Shown: positions 27,675 to 37,127, numbered from the stretch's first letter. The stretch is 64,000 nucleotides of DNA from Planctomycetales bacterium (GCA_020427005.1 JAGQOY010000005.1:1-64000); one strand, 5' to 3'. Notes: generated by a model not told the origin, from the letters alone. A program made the numbers and translations.

Positions 27675-28934
27675 CTACAATTCAATCTCAACATCAACTT
27701 GTAATTGCAGCCAATCGGCGGCTGAAGCAGCAAACTGAGGCTCTATCTGTATTACTACGTTTAGGACTCGATAATCAGATCTCGCCAACGGGTTAGGAGG
27801 TTTCAGTTGCGGATGGCCTACGAGAGGTCCTCGACTTTGAACTGTGCCTTTCAACGGAGTTTCGAAAACGGGGCTGTGCAAAGTTGCCTTTTGGCCCACT
27901 CGGATGTAGGCAGCGTCTGTTTGATAAACTTCAGCTTCGCAAACCATTTGGCTTGTCTGGGCTAGTTCGATGAGTGGCAGCTGCAAACTTGCCTCTCCTT
28001 CGGTGGCATTGACGCCAACGACAGTTCCGTTGATTGGGCTAACCAAGGTCGCTGCTGCTATCTGTTCATCAACGACCTTCAGCTCGGCATCGAGAACATC
28101 CAGTGCACGTGATTGGTCGGCGAACTGTAGCATGCGTATGGCGGAAGATAGTTCCAAATTGGCGGCGACATCGGCGGATTGAAGTTCAATTTCCATTTGA
28201 TGTGACGATTGTTGCAGGCGGCGATACTCGATCTCGGACTCACGCACAGCAATTGTTTGTCGCTGAATCTCCAAGTCTCCCATGAATTCGGCGGTTTGAG
28301 GATCGGAATGGATTGTTCGTAGTCGATTCAAGATCTCACGGGCTGCGAGCATTTGCTCCTCGGCTAACTGCAGTAGCTCTTTTTGCTCGGCCAGTGCTTG
28401 TCGCTTGAGTTCGACTTGTTGCACCTGAATTTCGGCAGCAGCCTGTTGCGCCTGGGCCTGGGCAATGGCCTGTTCTCGCTGGACGGCTGCTTCAGCCATA
28501 CGTGCCTCCAACGCCTGACGTTGCAGTAGGCGCACTTTTTCCGATCTCATTTCCACCAGTTTTTGTCCCTGCAAAACCGTATCGCCCGATTTGACAAAGA
28601 TCTGCTCGACGGTATCTCCGGGCACTGCGGAAATCTGGATGACTCCTCCCGCCGGTAAGATTTGTCCCTGAGCAACAATTGAGGCCGGAAGCATGTCCGA
28701 TCCGGTCTGCAGCAAAGTATGGGGAGGCGACTGAGTTTTTGTGCAGCCACAAATGAAAAACGCTAGCAAAAGGGAAGCTAGTCGCCCCGAGACCCGAAAA
28801 ATTGCAACAAATTCCGCAAACACAGGACTTGCCTTAAACCAGGTTGGAAAACTTAACATTTGTTCCATTAACCGATTATGGTGAATCGGAAGCTGACGAG
28901 CGTAACCGTTACTTTTTAACATACTGCCCAGCAT
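27675..28934 (-). CDS. HlyD/DevB-type periplasmic adaptor, probable lipoprotein
   Basis: Up to 419 residues. A hydrophobic segment followed by a lipobox (LASLLLAFFICGC) predicts a lipid-anchored adaptor. The biotinyl-lipoyl-like first half (GQILPAGGVIQISAVPGDTVEQIFV, SGDTVLQGQKLVEMRS) is followed by a long coiled coil rich in Gln and Ala (about 155-290). The second lipoyl half (TLVSPINGTVVGVNATEGEASL) and a beta-barrel domain complete it. It would bridge the permeases and an outer membrane channel. The start is uncertain: ATG 28859 or a GTG nearer the signal would give a more typical lipoprotein leader. The two permeases follow on the same strand and the ATPase is divergent. Confidence 0.85.
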   Translation of the reverse strand: MLGSMLKSNGYARQLPIHHNRLMEQMLSFPTWFKASPVFAEFVAIFRVSGRLASLLLAFFICGCTKTQSPPHTLLQTGSDMLPASIVAQGQILPAGGVIQISAVPGDTVEQIFVKSGDTVLQGQKLVEMRSEKVRLLQRQALEARMAEAAVQREQAIAQAQAQQAAAEIQVQQVELKRQALAEQKELLQLAEEQMLAAREILNRLRTIHSDPQTAEFMGDLEIQRQTIAVRESEIEYRRLQQSSHQMEIELQSADVAANLELSSAIRMLQFADQSRALDVLDAELKVVDEQIAAATLVSPINGTVVGVNATEGEASLQLPLIELAQTSQMVCEAEVYQTDAAYIRVGQKATLHSPVFETPLKGTVQSRGPLVGHPQLKPPNPLARSDYRVLNVVIQIEPQFAASAADWLQLQVDVEIEL

Positions 28935-29023
28935 AATCCGATATGATTGGCGGTTCGAATCGATTCAAGTGTTAACTTTCGACGCCCGACGCCATCAACA
29001 AAAGCTGAGCAGGATTTTCCTAG

Positions 29024-30160
29024 ATGATCAGTACTGACGACGCACTCCAGGCGGAGCCTGCCTTTCGGGATACTTCGGCAGCGATACAAGCAGACAATGT
29101 CCAGCACTATTATGGGGCCGGAGAACTGAGAAAGCAGGTCCTTTACGACAACAATCTTTCTATCGAACCTGGTCAGATTATCATCATGACGGGTCCCAGT
29201 GGATCGGGAAAAACCACGCTGCTCACGCTGATCGGGACGCTTCGACGAGTTCAACATGGAGAGCTGTGGGTACTAAACCGACCGTTGCATGCGATCAATG
29301 ATGCTGGATTGCTCAACTTGCGACGGGAGATCGGATTTATTTTTCAAGCCCATAACTTGTTTGACTCACTAACCGCCACCCAAAACGTCCGTATGGCGTT
29401 GGAGTTGGCAGCGCCGCACCTTTCACGAACCGAGCAAACGAAACGCTCCAAAGTCATGCTAGAAGCTGTAGGCCTAGGACATCGTACCGATCACAAACCT
29501 AAGCAACTCTCCGGTGGCCAGAAACAGCGTGTGGCAATTGCCCGTGGCTTGGTCCACAATCCACGACTCGTTCTGGCTGACGAGCCAACAGCGGCATTGG
29601 ACGAGCAAAGCGGTAGAACGGTAGTGGAACTCCTCAAACAACGCGCTGAGAAAGACAAAGTAACCATAATAATCGTTACCCACGACAATCGGATTTTGGA
29701 CGTAGCTGACCGCATCGTGAACCTGGTCGACGGACGGATTCGCAGTGATGTGCTGGTTCGCGAGGCGGCGGTGCTAAGCCAAATGTTGGCTGGTTGCGAG
29801 ATCTTCAAACATTTAACTCCACGCAGTTTGGCTGAAATGGTGGACCACTTGGTGAAGGAGGAAACTGCGGCTGGTACGACTATCATCCGTGAAGGGGATA
29901 GTGGGGACAAGTTCTATCTGATTCGTCGCGGAACGGTTGACGTTTTCCGAGGAGCCGCGGCGGAACCCGTTGCAAATCTGGGAGAAGGGCAGTTTTTTGG
30001 TGAGATGGCGCTGCTGACTGGGATGCCCCGAAATGCAACCGTCAGGGCGAGTAATGATTGCCTGTTGTATTCCCTAAGCCAGGAGCAGTTTCGCAAGGCA
30101 ATGTCGGAGCAAGCATCCTTTGAGAAGGAAATTCGAACCAGTCTTTTTGACCGGCAGTAG
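29024..30160 (+). CDS. DevA-like ABC ATPase fused to a cyclic-nucleotide-binding domain
   Basis: 378 residues. ABC ATPase domain (about 20-240): Walker A GPSGSGKT (57-64), Q-loop FIFQAHNLF, signature LSGGQKQR (about 159-166), Walker B LVLADEPTAALD and H-loop IIVTHD. It is followed by a C-terminal cNMP-binding domain (about 248-375) with FKHLTPRSLAEM, GTTIIREGDSGDKFYLIRRGTVDVF and the phosphate-binding cassette GEGQFFGEMALLTGMPRNATVRA. The ATPase is of the MacB/DevA class. The fusion implies control of transport by cAMP or cGMP, or use of the fold as a scaffold. Divergent from the adaptor and permease genes, about 90 bases apart. Confidence 0.9.
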   Translation: MISTDDALQAEPAFRDTSAAIQADNVQHYYGAGELRKQVLYDNNLSIEPGQIIIMTGPSGSGKTTLLTLIGTLRRVQHGELWVLNRPLHAINDAGLLNLRREIGFIFQAHNLFDSLTATQNVRMALELAAPHLSRTEQTKRSKVMLEAVGLGHRTDHKPKQLSGGQKQRVAIARGLVHNPRLVLADEPTAALDEQSGRTVVELLKQRAEKDKVTIIIVTHDNRILDVADRIVNLVDGRIRSDVLVREAAVLSQMLAGCEIFKHLTPRSLAEMVDHLVKEETAAGTTIIREGDSGDKFYLIRRGTVDVFRGAAAEPVANLGEGQFFGEMALLTGMPRNATVRASNDCLLYSLSQEQFRKAMSEQASFEKEIRTSLFDRQ

Positions 30161-30461
30161 TCCTATCGACAGGGGCTCATCCCCATGAAATGTCTCTCCC
30201 GAAGTAGGGGGGGCGTGGTCTAGTCAAAATATTTCTGTCGCAATACACCGGCGTCAATCGCCAATCCCTTTCCAAGCGAACTCGATTGGTTGTCTTTTAT
30301 CTGAGTTCAGTGGTTGAGAATTAATTGTAAGAAATTCCAAACTGCCAGTAACGGAAATTTTTTGCGAGTAGGATGCACAAAAATTACGGATTCTTTTTCA
30401 GGTTTGCAGTATCATAGACCCGTTTCATTTTGAGATTTTCAATTACAAGGAAACAAGGGCA
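30161..30461. other. Intergenic region upstream of the DUF1559 gene
   Basis: About 300 bases without a gene. A small hairpin GGGG-CTCAT-CCCC lies at 30172-30184, just after the ATPase stop, and the remainder is AT-rich. It presumably contains the promoter of the pseudopilin-like gene; AAGGAAA lies shortly before the ATG at 30462. Confidence 0.4.
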
Positions 30462-31493
30462 ATGGTTTTTCACTCTTCTCCGTTTCGGCGGCGTGCGTTT
30501 ACATTGGTTGAGCTTTTGGTGGTCATTGCGATTATTGGGATTTTGGTTGGCCTTCTGCTGCCTGCCGTTCAAGCGGCCAGAGAGGCTGCTAGGCGAATGC
30601 AGTGTTCCAACAACGTAAAACAAATGGGGCTTGCCGTTCTCAACTATGAAAGCGCATACAAGTCATTCCCCATTGCTTGGTGGTTGGATATTCCAGGAGG
30701 GACCAATTTGCCGGCGGCTAACGGCAACGTTTGGGGCGTTTCCATCCTACCGTTCATTGAGCAAACCAATCTCTACAACCAATTCGATCAACGTTTTCCC
30801 GCGATGAACGAACTTGGACCGATCGCGCAGAGCAATGTCAAGGTAATCTCAACACCGCTAAATTTCTTCAAGTGCCCGTCATCACCTCACGAAGCGACTG
30901 AGGTCTATACAGGCGATGCGTCGGACGCTGGACTACCAATTACGTGGAAGTCCGCGCCTTCCGACTATATTCCTGCTACTGGAGTTCGTGGGGCGTACGC
31001 TAACATTGCCTACGCCGGGAACGCAGGCGGTGATCGCCATGGCGTGCTACAAGTCTACGGACCTTATGGTAGTAATCGAAGTGGCAAGATTGGCAGCATC
31101 ACGGATGGAACAACCAATACGATATTGTTTGGAGAAAGAACTGGAGGCGGTCAAATTTATGTTGGACGAACAGTTGCACCCGAGCTGACTGCTGTATTGT
31201 CTAAGACCAACGGCGGAGGTTGGGGAGATTTGCTCAACGGTGAGAATTGGATGAGTGGTGCGATTAGCGGAATCTACTCGGCGGCCCAAGCGCCACTATT
31301 CTTGCAGGAAGGTCCTTGCGGTATCAACTGCAACAACATTCGCGGGAGAAGTTTTCACAGCTTTCATACTGGTGGGGCACATTTTGGAATGTGCGATGGC
31401 TCAGTACAATACCTTTCCGAAAACGTGGAACCACTTGTACTAGCCGCAATGATTACCCGTCAAAAGGGTGAAGTTTTTGCATTTCCACAATAG
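30462..31493 (+). CDS. DUF1559 pseudopilin-like protein
   Basis: 343 residues. The N-terminus has the type IV pilin/pseudopilin prepilin peptidase site and hydrophobic helix (RRAFTLVELLVVIAIIGIL), followed by LLLPAVQAAREAARRMQC as in the planctomycete DUF1559 family. The C-terminus carries FHTGGAHFGMCDGSVQYLSENV, the family's H-X9-DG-type tail. Members are exported, cleaved and anchored by the pilin helix; their job is unknown and they occur in many copies per planctomycete genome. A small lipoprotein follows 45 bases downstream, a common pairing. Confidence 0.95.
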   Translation: MVFHSSPFRRRAFTLVELLVVIAIIGILVGLLLPAVQAAREAARRMQCSNNVKQMGLAVLNYESAYKSFPIAWWLDIPGGTNLPAANGNVWGVSILPFIEQTNLYNQFDQRFPAMNELGPIAQSNVKVISTPLNFFKCPSSPHEATEVYTGDASDAGLPITWKSAPSDYIPATGVRGAYANIAYAGNAGGDRHGVLQVYGPYGSNRSGKIGSITDGTTNTILFGERTGGGQIYVGRTVAPELTAVLSKTNGGGWGDLLNGENWMSGAISGIYSAAQAPLFLQEGPCGINCNNIRGRSFHSFHTGGAHFGMCDGSVQYLSENVEPLVLAAMITRQKGEVFAFPQ

Positions 31494-31538
31494 AGCTTCT
31501 CTTTAAAGCTTCTCTTTCAATTTGTTTTGAGGCTGCGT

Positions 31539-31970
31539 ATGCGACTTCCCTTGGCTGGACTTCTATTGGTCCTAGTATTGATTGGCGTCGGTTGTTCCGG
31601 TCGGGATCCAAATCGCAAGGAAACCGTGCCTGTGATTGGCGTAATCACCGTGGACGGCAAGCCAGCGGAAAGTGTACAAATCACTTTTCATCCAGAAGGC
31701 GGAATGGATCAGACGCAGCCTACCGAGACCCGAGCCATGTCGGCCGCAGATGGCAAATTTGCTGCAACCACATACGAACTTGGAGATGGAGCAACGCTCG
31801 GAAAATTCAAACTTACGTTCAAGCTACCTAAATTGAATTCGATTAGCATGACGTTTGATGGAGATGCTTTTAAAGGCCGTTATGCTAATCCCGAAAAGAG
31901 CCAACATTCGATAGAAGTTGTTTCGGGTATGCCGATCGATTTGGGTACGATCGAATTGTCTGGTAGATAG
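31539..31970 (+). CDS. Small lipoprotein with carboxypeptidase-regulatory-like/transthyretin-like domain
   Basis: 143 residues. A short signal ends in the lipobox IGVGC (LLLVLVLIGVGCSGRD), giving a lipid-anchored protein. The mature part is one beta-sandwich domain (PVIGVITVDGKPAESVQITFHPEGG, ending IDLGTIELSG), of the type found as small transthyretin-like lipoproteins downstream of DUF1559 genes in planctomycetes. ATG 31539 has GAGG 6 bases upstream and is preferred over an in-frame TTG at 31527. Role unknown. Confidence 0.85.
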   Translation: MRLPLAGLLLVLVLIGVGCSGRDPNRKETVPVIGVITVDGKPAESVQITFHPEGGMDQTQPTETRAMSAADGKFAATTYELGDGATLGKFKLTFKLPKLNSISMTFDGDAFKGRYANPEKSQHSIEVVSGMPIDLGTIELSGR

Positions 31971-32224
31971 AAGAGGATACAACGCAAGCGTTTTTGTACA
32001 TGTGAATGAGGGCAACGATTCTTCCTTAATTTACCCGACTTGTGATGACAGGCTGCCCTTAGCACGTTTATAATGAGTGACCAATCGCTTGTTGCGTACC
32101 CAAATCATAATAAGTCCCTGCAGCTGACTTTGTAAGGTTGGCCCGGGAAAGGGTTGGCATGGAGTAGATTTGTGGTTTTCCCCTACCGTTTTCCAATTGA
32201 TCCATTATTTGCAGGGTTGCAGGG

Positions 32225-32680
32225 ATGACGCCAGATGCAGGGTTTTACCCATTCTCCAAGGAGGTTTGGCAAGCGGTCAATACGCAGGCGATGAATGCCC
32301 TGGCAAGGAGGGAGTATTGTCGCGAGAAATCTCAAATTGAGTCTGTGCGATGTGTTCATCTCGAAGATGAAACAGAAGACAGCTTTGGTCGGCAAGTATG
32401 GTTCTTTGAAGCTTTTGGAGTTGACCCAGTGGGGCGTAACCACCGACTCTATGGTGCCTTGGACTTCACCGTACAGTACGGCATTCTCGAGCCTGCAAGA
32501 GCAGCCTTGGTAGACGAGCCTCAGCATAGGAATCGATTTCTGCTATCAGTTATCCGACCCTCACATCAGCAAATATGGGGCGCGCCATCTACCAACGTTT
32601 GGGTACGTTTGACGTTGGCTTTTGTCCTCTTTGCGACCGCCATTTGGATGCTTTTCTTGTGGGTTAGCTTGGTAGGCTAA
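32225..32680 (+). CDS. Unknown protein with C-terminal membrane helix
   Basis: 151 residues. A soluble acidic N-terminal region with REYCREKSQIESVRCVHLED and YGALDFTVQYGI strands, then one C-terminal membrane helix (LTLAFVLFATAIWMLFLWVSLVG) ending at the C-terminus, so probably tail-anchored with the domain in the cytoplasm. I do not recognise the family. The ABC ATPase gene starts about 140 bases downstream on the same strand. Confidence 0.6.
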   Translation: MTPDAGFYPFSKEVWQAVNTQAMNALARREYCREKSQIESVRCVHLEDETEDSFGRQVWFFEAFGVDPVGRNHRLYGALDFTVQYGILEPARAALVDEPQHRNRFLLSVIRPSHQQIWGAPSTNVWVRLTLAFVLFATAIWMLFLWVSLVG

Positions 32681-32818
32681 TTGGGTACTCATGGTGCCTG
32701 GTTGCAACGCATTACCCATCAAGTATCAATATTGCATGCGAACGTTGTTTCTAAGGCTTCCACCGCAAGTGGATCATTTTGGAAAAAGACCTTTCCTTCG
32801 GTAGTTGATGCGAGTGAT

Positions 32819-33823
32819 ATGACGGTGAACCTAGCGATTGACGTACAGAAACTATGGAAACATTACCGCGAAGGGGTATTCGTTCGCAAGTCATTTGCTG
32901 CGTTGCAGGGAATCGATTTACAGGTACCACGTGGCGAGGTTTTTGGGTTGTTGGGACCCAATGGAGCTGGGAAGACTACGCTAATCAAAATTTTGTTGGG
33001 AATTGTGCGAGGCTCCGGTGGCAAAGCATTTCTTTTGGGAGATCCGGCGGGCTCCCGAACGGCACGCCGCCGCATTGGTTATCTGCCAGAAAATCTTTCG
33101 TTTCCTCCTCACCATACAGCCGTGCGCGCTATGCAGTTTTATGGACGGCTAAGTCAAGTGCCAGAACGCGTTATTAAACGACGAACTGGAGAGCTGCTGG
33201 AGCTAGTTGGTCTGTCGGGACGCGAAAAAGAACTAGTTCGCAAATATAGTAAAGGTATGCGTCAGCGACTGGGGCTAGCCCAGGCCATGTTACATGAACC
33301 AGAGCTGCTCATATTGGATGAACCAACCGATGGACTTGACCCGGTAGGGCGATCGCAAATTCGCCAATTAATCTCTCGACTGAAATCGGAGGGACGAACC
33401 GTTTTCTTGAACAGCCATATTCTGCAAGAAGTGGAACTGATCAGTGATCGAGTCGCGATCTTGGCGCAAGGACAGGTACGTGGGGTCGGTACTCCAGCTG
33501 AATTGACCGCACGATTCCATGGCGCATTGGCCTCCACGGTCAAGTTGCATTTGGCCTGCGAAGATCCCAATGCCCTAACGGAATTGGAACCTGGGTACGA
33601 GGCTGCTTTGGTACGAATGCCGGATAACACGACGCAGTTCAGTTGTCGTGTCGAATCGCAGGCGAAGGTAGATCAGTTGGTCGATGATTTGCGAATGCGA
33701 AATGTAAGTATCCTCCGCCTAGAACGCAACCAGGTTTCTCTCGAAGAAGTGTTCATGTCGGCTGTAGGAAGTCAAGATTCGAGTGTGTCGGACAACGAGA
33801 CGGCCAATGCATCGTTAGACTGA
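32819..33823 (+). CDS. ABC-2 type transporter ATP-binding protein
   Basis: 334 residues. Walker A GPNGAGKT (46-53), RRRIGYLPENLSFPPHHTAVRAMQFYGRL, signature YSKGMRQRLGLAQA, Walker B LLILDEPTDGLD, and the H-loop FLNSHILQEVE. The C-terminal accessory domain (about 230-320) is typical of ABC-2 export ATPases of the NatA/CcmA-like class. I start at ATG 32819, where similarity begins; the frame is open 46 codons further upstream (TTG) without family-like sequence. The large permease gene is 99 bases downstream, its obvious partner. Confidence 0.9.
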   Translation: MTVNLAIDVQKLWKHYREGVFVRKSFAALQGIDLQVPRGEVFGLLGPNGAGKTTLIKILLGIVRGSGGKAFLLGDPAGSRTARRRIGYLPENLSFPPHHTAVRAMQFYGRLSQVPERVIKRRTGELLELVGLSGREKELVRKYSKGMRQRLGLAQAMLHEPELLILDEPTDGLDPVGRSQIRQLISRLKSEGRTVFLNSHILQEVELISDRVAILAQGQVRGVGTPAELTARFHGALASTVKLHLACEDPNALTELEPGYEAALVRMPDNTTQFSCRVESQAKVDQLVDDLRMRNVSILRLERNQVSLEEVFMSAVGSQDSSVSDNETANASLD

Positions 33824-33922
33824 CAGCGGTCCAGCATGGGTGCCAATGGCAGGCCGGAGCGTTACATGCGAGTTGATCAAGTTTGATGAAAGTTTCCTTT
33901 TTCTCTCCCAAAATCTGGCAAC

Positions 33923-36352
33923 ATGAGACCATACATAGCTGTTCTAATTGACTCGTTTTGGGAGGCTGTGAGCAACAGGGTACTATGGGCTCTCCTGATC
34001 GGTTGGGCCCTAGTGCTGGGGGCTTTGGTGCCCTTTGGTTATGTCTCCGAAAGAAGTTTTCAGCTAGTCAGTAGCGATATTCAAGAGCGTGGCCCGTTAC
34101 TTGAGAAATTGGCCCGAGGGTTGAAAGGGCAGGGCAGGGCCTCAATTCAGAGGGTGGCAGAACGCTTAGAAACTGAATTTGCAGATCGTATTCGAGATTA
34201 CAAAGCGGACGACGTTAGCGGCCCCAGGATTCGACATAGTGAAATTGCCGATGCTTTGAATTACTCCCTGAAATCAAATTCGCTCTACGATGCCGACACC
34301 TTTCCCACGGCAGCTGCGCGGCCAAGGTTGAAGCCTCTATTGGACCTACCCGCAGAGTCGCGTTCTGAGGCAGATAATGAAGAACTAAATCGTGAGTTGA
34401 TACAGTTGGCCTTTCCTCTGGAGCTTTCTAGCCCCAAAGGTGAACGCTTATGGATAGGTTATGCGGGATTCAAAATAGGAGAACCGCTAATTGTTAGTCG
34501 ACGACAAATTGACGAATTTGTTGAGCCACTAGTATTGTTCTTCATTATCAAAGCAGGGTTAGGTATTTTGGTGGTTTTCATCGCCATCGTCGTAACGAGT
34601 CCCATGATCCCAGACACGTTTCGAACTGGATCGCTACATCTGTTGCTCAGCAAACCAATATCCAGAGTGCTCCTCTTTCTGGCAAAGTTTTTGGGCGGAT
34701 GTATCTTTGTCCTAGTCAATATTGCATTTGTCCTTATCGGACTTTATTTCATTGCAGGCGTTCGATTTGATATTTGGAATGAAGGCTTATTGGCTTGCAT
34801 TCCTTTGTTACTGTTTGTGTTTGTTATCTTCTACAGTGTTTCTGCCTTGGTGGGACTGCTGTGGGGAAATGCCATAGTGAGCGTGGTGGCTTGTCTTCTG
34901 TTATGGCTGTTGTGTATTGCAGTTGGTTTGTTGCATGGCGTTATGAGGCAGCAACTAGAAATCATGCCGCAATTAACGCGTATTCAGCAATTTGAAGATC
35001 ATATTGTGTCCGTTTCCGAGCGGGGTGAACTCCAGGTTTGGAATGATCAGTATTCGGTGTGGCAACCTGGAATCGAGCGCGATGGCGGTAACCGCATGCG
35101 AACCTTTGGTCCATTCTACGATGCCGATTCAAGGTCACTGGTCGTGAAGTCCTTTACGCGTGGCCCCATAGGCAATTTTATGTCGCGTTCAAGAAAACTG
35201 GACATCATTCGATTGGTAGCGGATGAACAGGAGAATACTGATACTCCCGAACAAGTATCGAGTAATGAGGAAACTAGCCGTGAAGTGGATGCGGCCGGTT
35301 CGCCAACGGTCAAGTCGTCCAAAGCAATCGGGGAATCGTCTGTTGGTAGTGTTAGCGAGGCGCGAGAAAAGGCTCGCTGGATGAGCGATCCTGGACCAGA
35401 ACTTCCTACTCAAGTTTTCGACGTACTCGAAGTTGGTAACGAGATTTTGGCAATTACTAGAGGCGGCCTGTTTCAACTGGATCGAGGCCGACTAAAAGCG
35501 ATTCCCGAGTCTGCCAAATTCTTAGGGCTTGATCTGAAAAATCTGTGGGGGCTGGGAACTGGCTTTTTGAAGGTTTCTTCCGAAGACTACGTCTTGAATG
35601 AAAATGCCTATTCGGCTGCTGTGGATGGCCAGTCCGCCTTAGTCGTCTACAGCTCCGGAAAGCTGGATTGGCTTAGCTTAGAAGAAGGCAAATTAGTAGT
35701 ATTGCACACAACTGAACTCGAAGCTGATGGCACTGAGGCAGCGATTCTGCAGGCTAATCAAGAGTATGTGGTAGTCGTACGTGATCACAAACCGATGCTC
35801 ATTCTGTCTCCAGACTTTCAGACTACGTTGCATTCCATCGAGTTGCCGGTCGAGATTCGAAACCTTAGTTGGGTTCCGGGAACCTCACAGCAACTGATTG
35901 CAGTGACTCATTCAGGTGAACTTTGGGAACTTGATTGCGCACAAGCGAGTTTCACTAAGATTGAATGGCCCTACAGTGGCCAAGCAACCGTTTTGAATTG
36001 GTCTACTGACCAGAAGGCATGGATTGGAATTGAACCTAACCGAGCCATACTATTTGATTTCAAGAGTCGGAAAATCGAAAAAGAATTGATGCCTGCTGCC
36101 TCTACGTTCGACATGGTTTACAACTGGGTGGTGAGGCCAGTATATACAATCAATCCAAAACCTGCCGCATTGGATGATTCAATGGCCTATTTGCTTAGTG
36201 GTGACAGGACACAGAATCTTGGCTTGGTGAACACCGATCTGGAAGCGGCTCAAGTGGAGATAGATTTATGGACACCGATTGTTAGTAACGTTATTTTCGT
36301 CGTTATTGTTCTTGGTATCGGATGTCTTTACGTTCAGCGAAAAGAGTTTTAG
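33923..36352 (+). CDS. ABC-2 type permease with large propeller-like insert
   Basis: 809 residues. First membrane helix near the N-terminus (VLWALLIGWALVLGALVPFGY), then a soluble part of about 150 residues. A block of about five helices follows (FFIIKAGLGILVVFIAIVV, LLFLAKFLGGCIFVLVNIAFVLIGL, IPLLLFVFVIFYSVSALVGLL, SVVACLLLWLLCIAVGLLHG). About 400 residues of soluble sequence come next, then a final helix (IVSNVIFVVIVLGIGCLYV). The long segment has WD/PQQ-like strands (DHIVSVSERGELQVWND, AITRGGLFQLDRG, GELWELDCAQASF), suggesting a beta-propeller. A DTFRTGSLHLLLSKPISR loop is typical of ABC-2 permeases. Partner of the ATPase upstream; substrate unknown. Confidence 0.85.
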   Translation: MRPYIAVLIDSFWEAVSNRVLWALLIGWALVLGALVPFGYVSERSFQLVSSDIQERGPLLEKLARGLKGQGRASIQRVAERLETEFADRIRDYKADDVSGPRIRHSEIADALNYSLKSNSLYDADTFPTAAARPRLKPLLDLPAESRSEADNEELNRELIQLAFPLELSSPKGERLWIGYAGFKIGEPLIVSRRQIDEFVEPLVLFFIIKAGLGILVVFIAIVVTSPMIPDTFRTGSLHLLLSKPISRVLLFLAKFLGGCIFVLVNIAFVLIGLYFIAGVRFDIWNEGLLACIPLLLFVFVIFYSVSALVGLLWGNAIVSVVACLLLWLLCIAVGLLHGVMRQQLEIMPQLTRIQQFEDHIVSVSERGELQVWNDQYSVWQPGIERDGGNRMRTFGPFYDADSRSLVVKSFTRGPIGNFMSRSRKLDIIRLVADEQENTDTPEQVSSNEETSREVDAAGSPTVKSSKAIGESSVGSVSEAREKARWMSDPGPELPTQVFDVLEVGNEILAITRGGLFQLDRGRLKAIPESAKFLGLDLKNLWGLGTGFLKVSSEDYVLNENAYSAAVDGQSALVVYSSGKLDWLSLEEGKLVVLHTTELEADGTEAAILQANQEYVVVVRDHKPMLILSPDFQTTLHSIELPVEIRNLSWVPGTSQQLIAVTHSGELWELDCAQASFTKIEWPYSGQATVLNWSTDQKAWIGIEPNRAILFDFKSRKIEKELMPAASTFDMVYNWVVRPVYTINPKPAALDDSMAYLLSGDRTQNLGLVNTDLEAAQVEIDLWTPIVSNVIFVVIVLGIGCLYVQRKEF

Positions 36353-36400
36353 CTGGCTGACCAAAGGGCTTGTTAGATTAATGAAACTGCCCCAAAGATT

Positions 36401-36730
36401 ATGAATAAAATTGTTGAGATCACAACAACTGTCGAAACTGTTGAAGCGGCCCGTGAGCTTGCCGAACAGATGGTTGTACAGCACTTGGCTGCATGTGTTC
36501 AAATCACTGGGCCTATTGAAAGTGTCTATCGGTGGCAGGGACAACTCTGCAAAACTAGCGAGTACAAGTGCACTATGAAAACAACTTTGCAGTGCCAAGA
36601 CCTCGCGGTGGAGTGGATGACTCGTGAGCATCCCTATCAAATACCCGAAATCCTCGTACAGCAATGTGAATCTTCCGAGTCATATACCCGATGGCTTGCA
36701 CAACAGCTTGCTCCTGATATCAGGCCGTAG
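36401..36730 (+). CDS. cutA: CutA1 divalent-cation tolerance protein
   Basis: 109 residues, the usual CutA1 length. Seen are the family's VEITTTVETVEAARELAEQMV, LAACVQITGPIESVYRWQG, Y-K-C-T-M-K-T and HPYQIPEIL-type motifs, and the Trp near the C-terminus (TRWL). CutA1 forms stable ferredoxin-like trimers; it was linked genetically to copper tolerance but its biochemical role remains unclear. It lies 48 bases after the permease gene and 4 bases before the next gene. Confidence 0.93.
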   Translation: MNKIVEITTTVETVEAARELAEQMVVQHLAACVQITGPIESVYRWQGQLCKTSEYKCTMKTTLQCQDLAVEWMTREHPYQIPEILVQQCESSESYTRWLAQQLAPDIRP

Positions 36731-36734
36731 CTTG

Positions 36735-37127
36735 ATGTTAGGTAAGTCTTTCAGTATTCATGTTTTTCCAGCGCGATCTTCCAGTTTGGGTTCGGAGGAT
36801 TGTCCATTATTCGCTTGTTCACTTGAAAGGATGTCGGCACTGTTGGAACAGTTTGATCGATTGTTCTTGGAGCCGGACGGATCATTTGTATGGGTAGGTT
36901 GGGAAGGGGATGGTCGCAACCGGCGTTGGCAACTAGATGGTATGATCTACGATGTGTCAGGGCAGGTGCAGCGAATCGAATTGAAAGGGCAATGCCCGCA
37001 TACAAATTGGTTGGCACTCTTGAACACACTCGCCGCCAAGCCGCAAACAATCTGCGTACAATGTCTGAGTAGTTTGCAGACGTATTCTGGCCGTGATTTC
37101 GAATTACTTATTTGGCCGGTTGCATAG
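36735..37127 (+). CDS. Unknown small protein between cutA and methyltransferase
   Basis: 130 residues from ATG 36735, 4 bases after the cutA stop, so very likely co-transcribed. The frame is open upstream across the end of cutA, but that part is a shadow. It is Trp-rich (FVWVGWEGDGRNRRWQLDGMIYD) and has pairs of Cys (CPLFAC, ICVQCL). No family recognised. The WEGDGRNRRWQLDG stretch with predicted strands suggests a small beta domain. Probably cytoplasmic; no signal peptide. Confidence 0.7.
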   Translation: MLGKSFSIHVFPARSSSLGSEDCPLFACSLERMSALLEQFDRLFLEPDGSFVWVGWEGDGRNRRWQLDGMIYDVSGQVQRIELKGQCPHTNWLALLNTLAAKPQTICVQCLSSLQTYSGRDFELLIWPVA

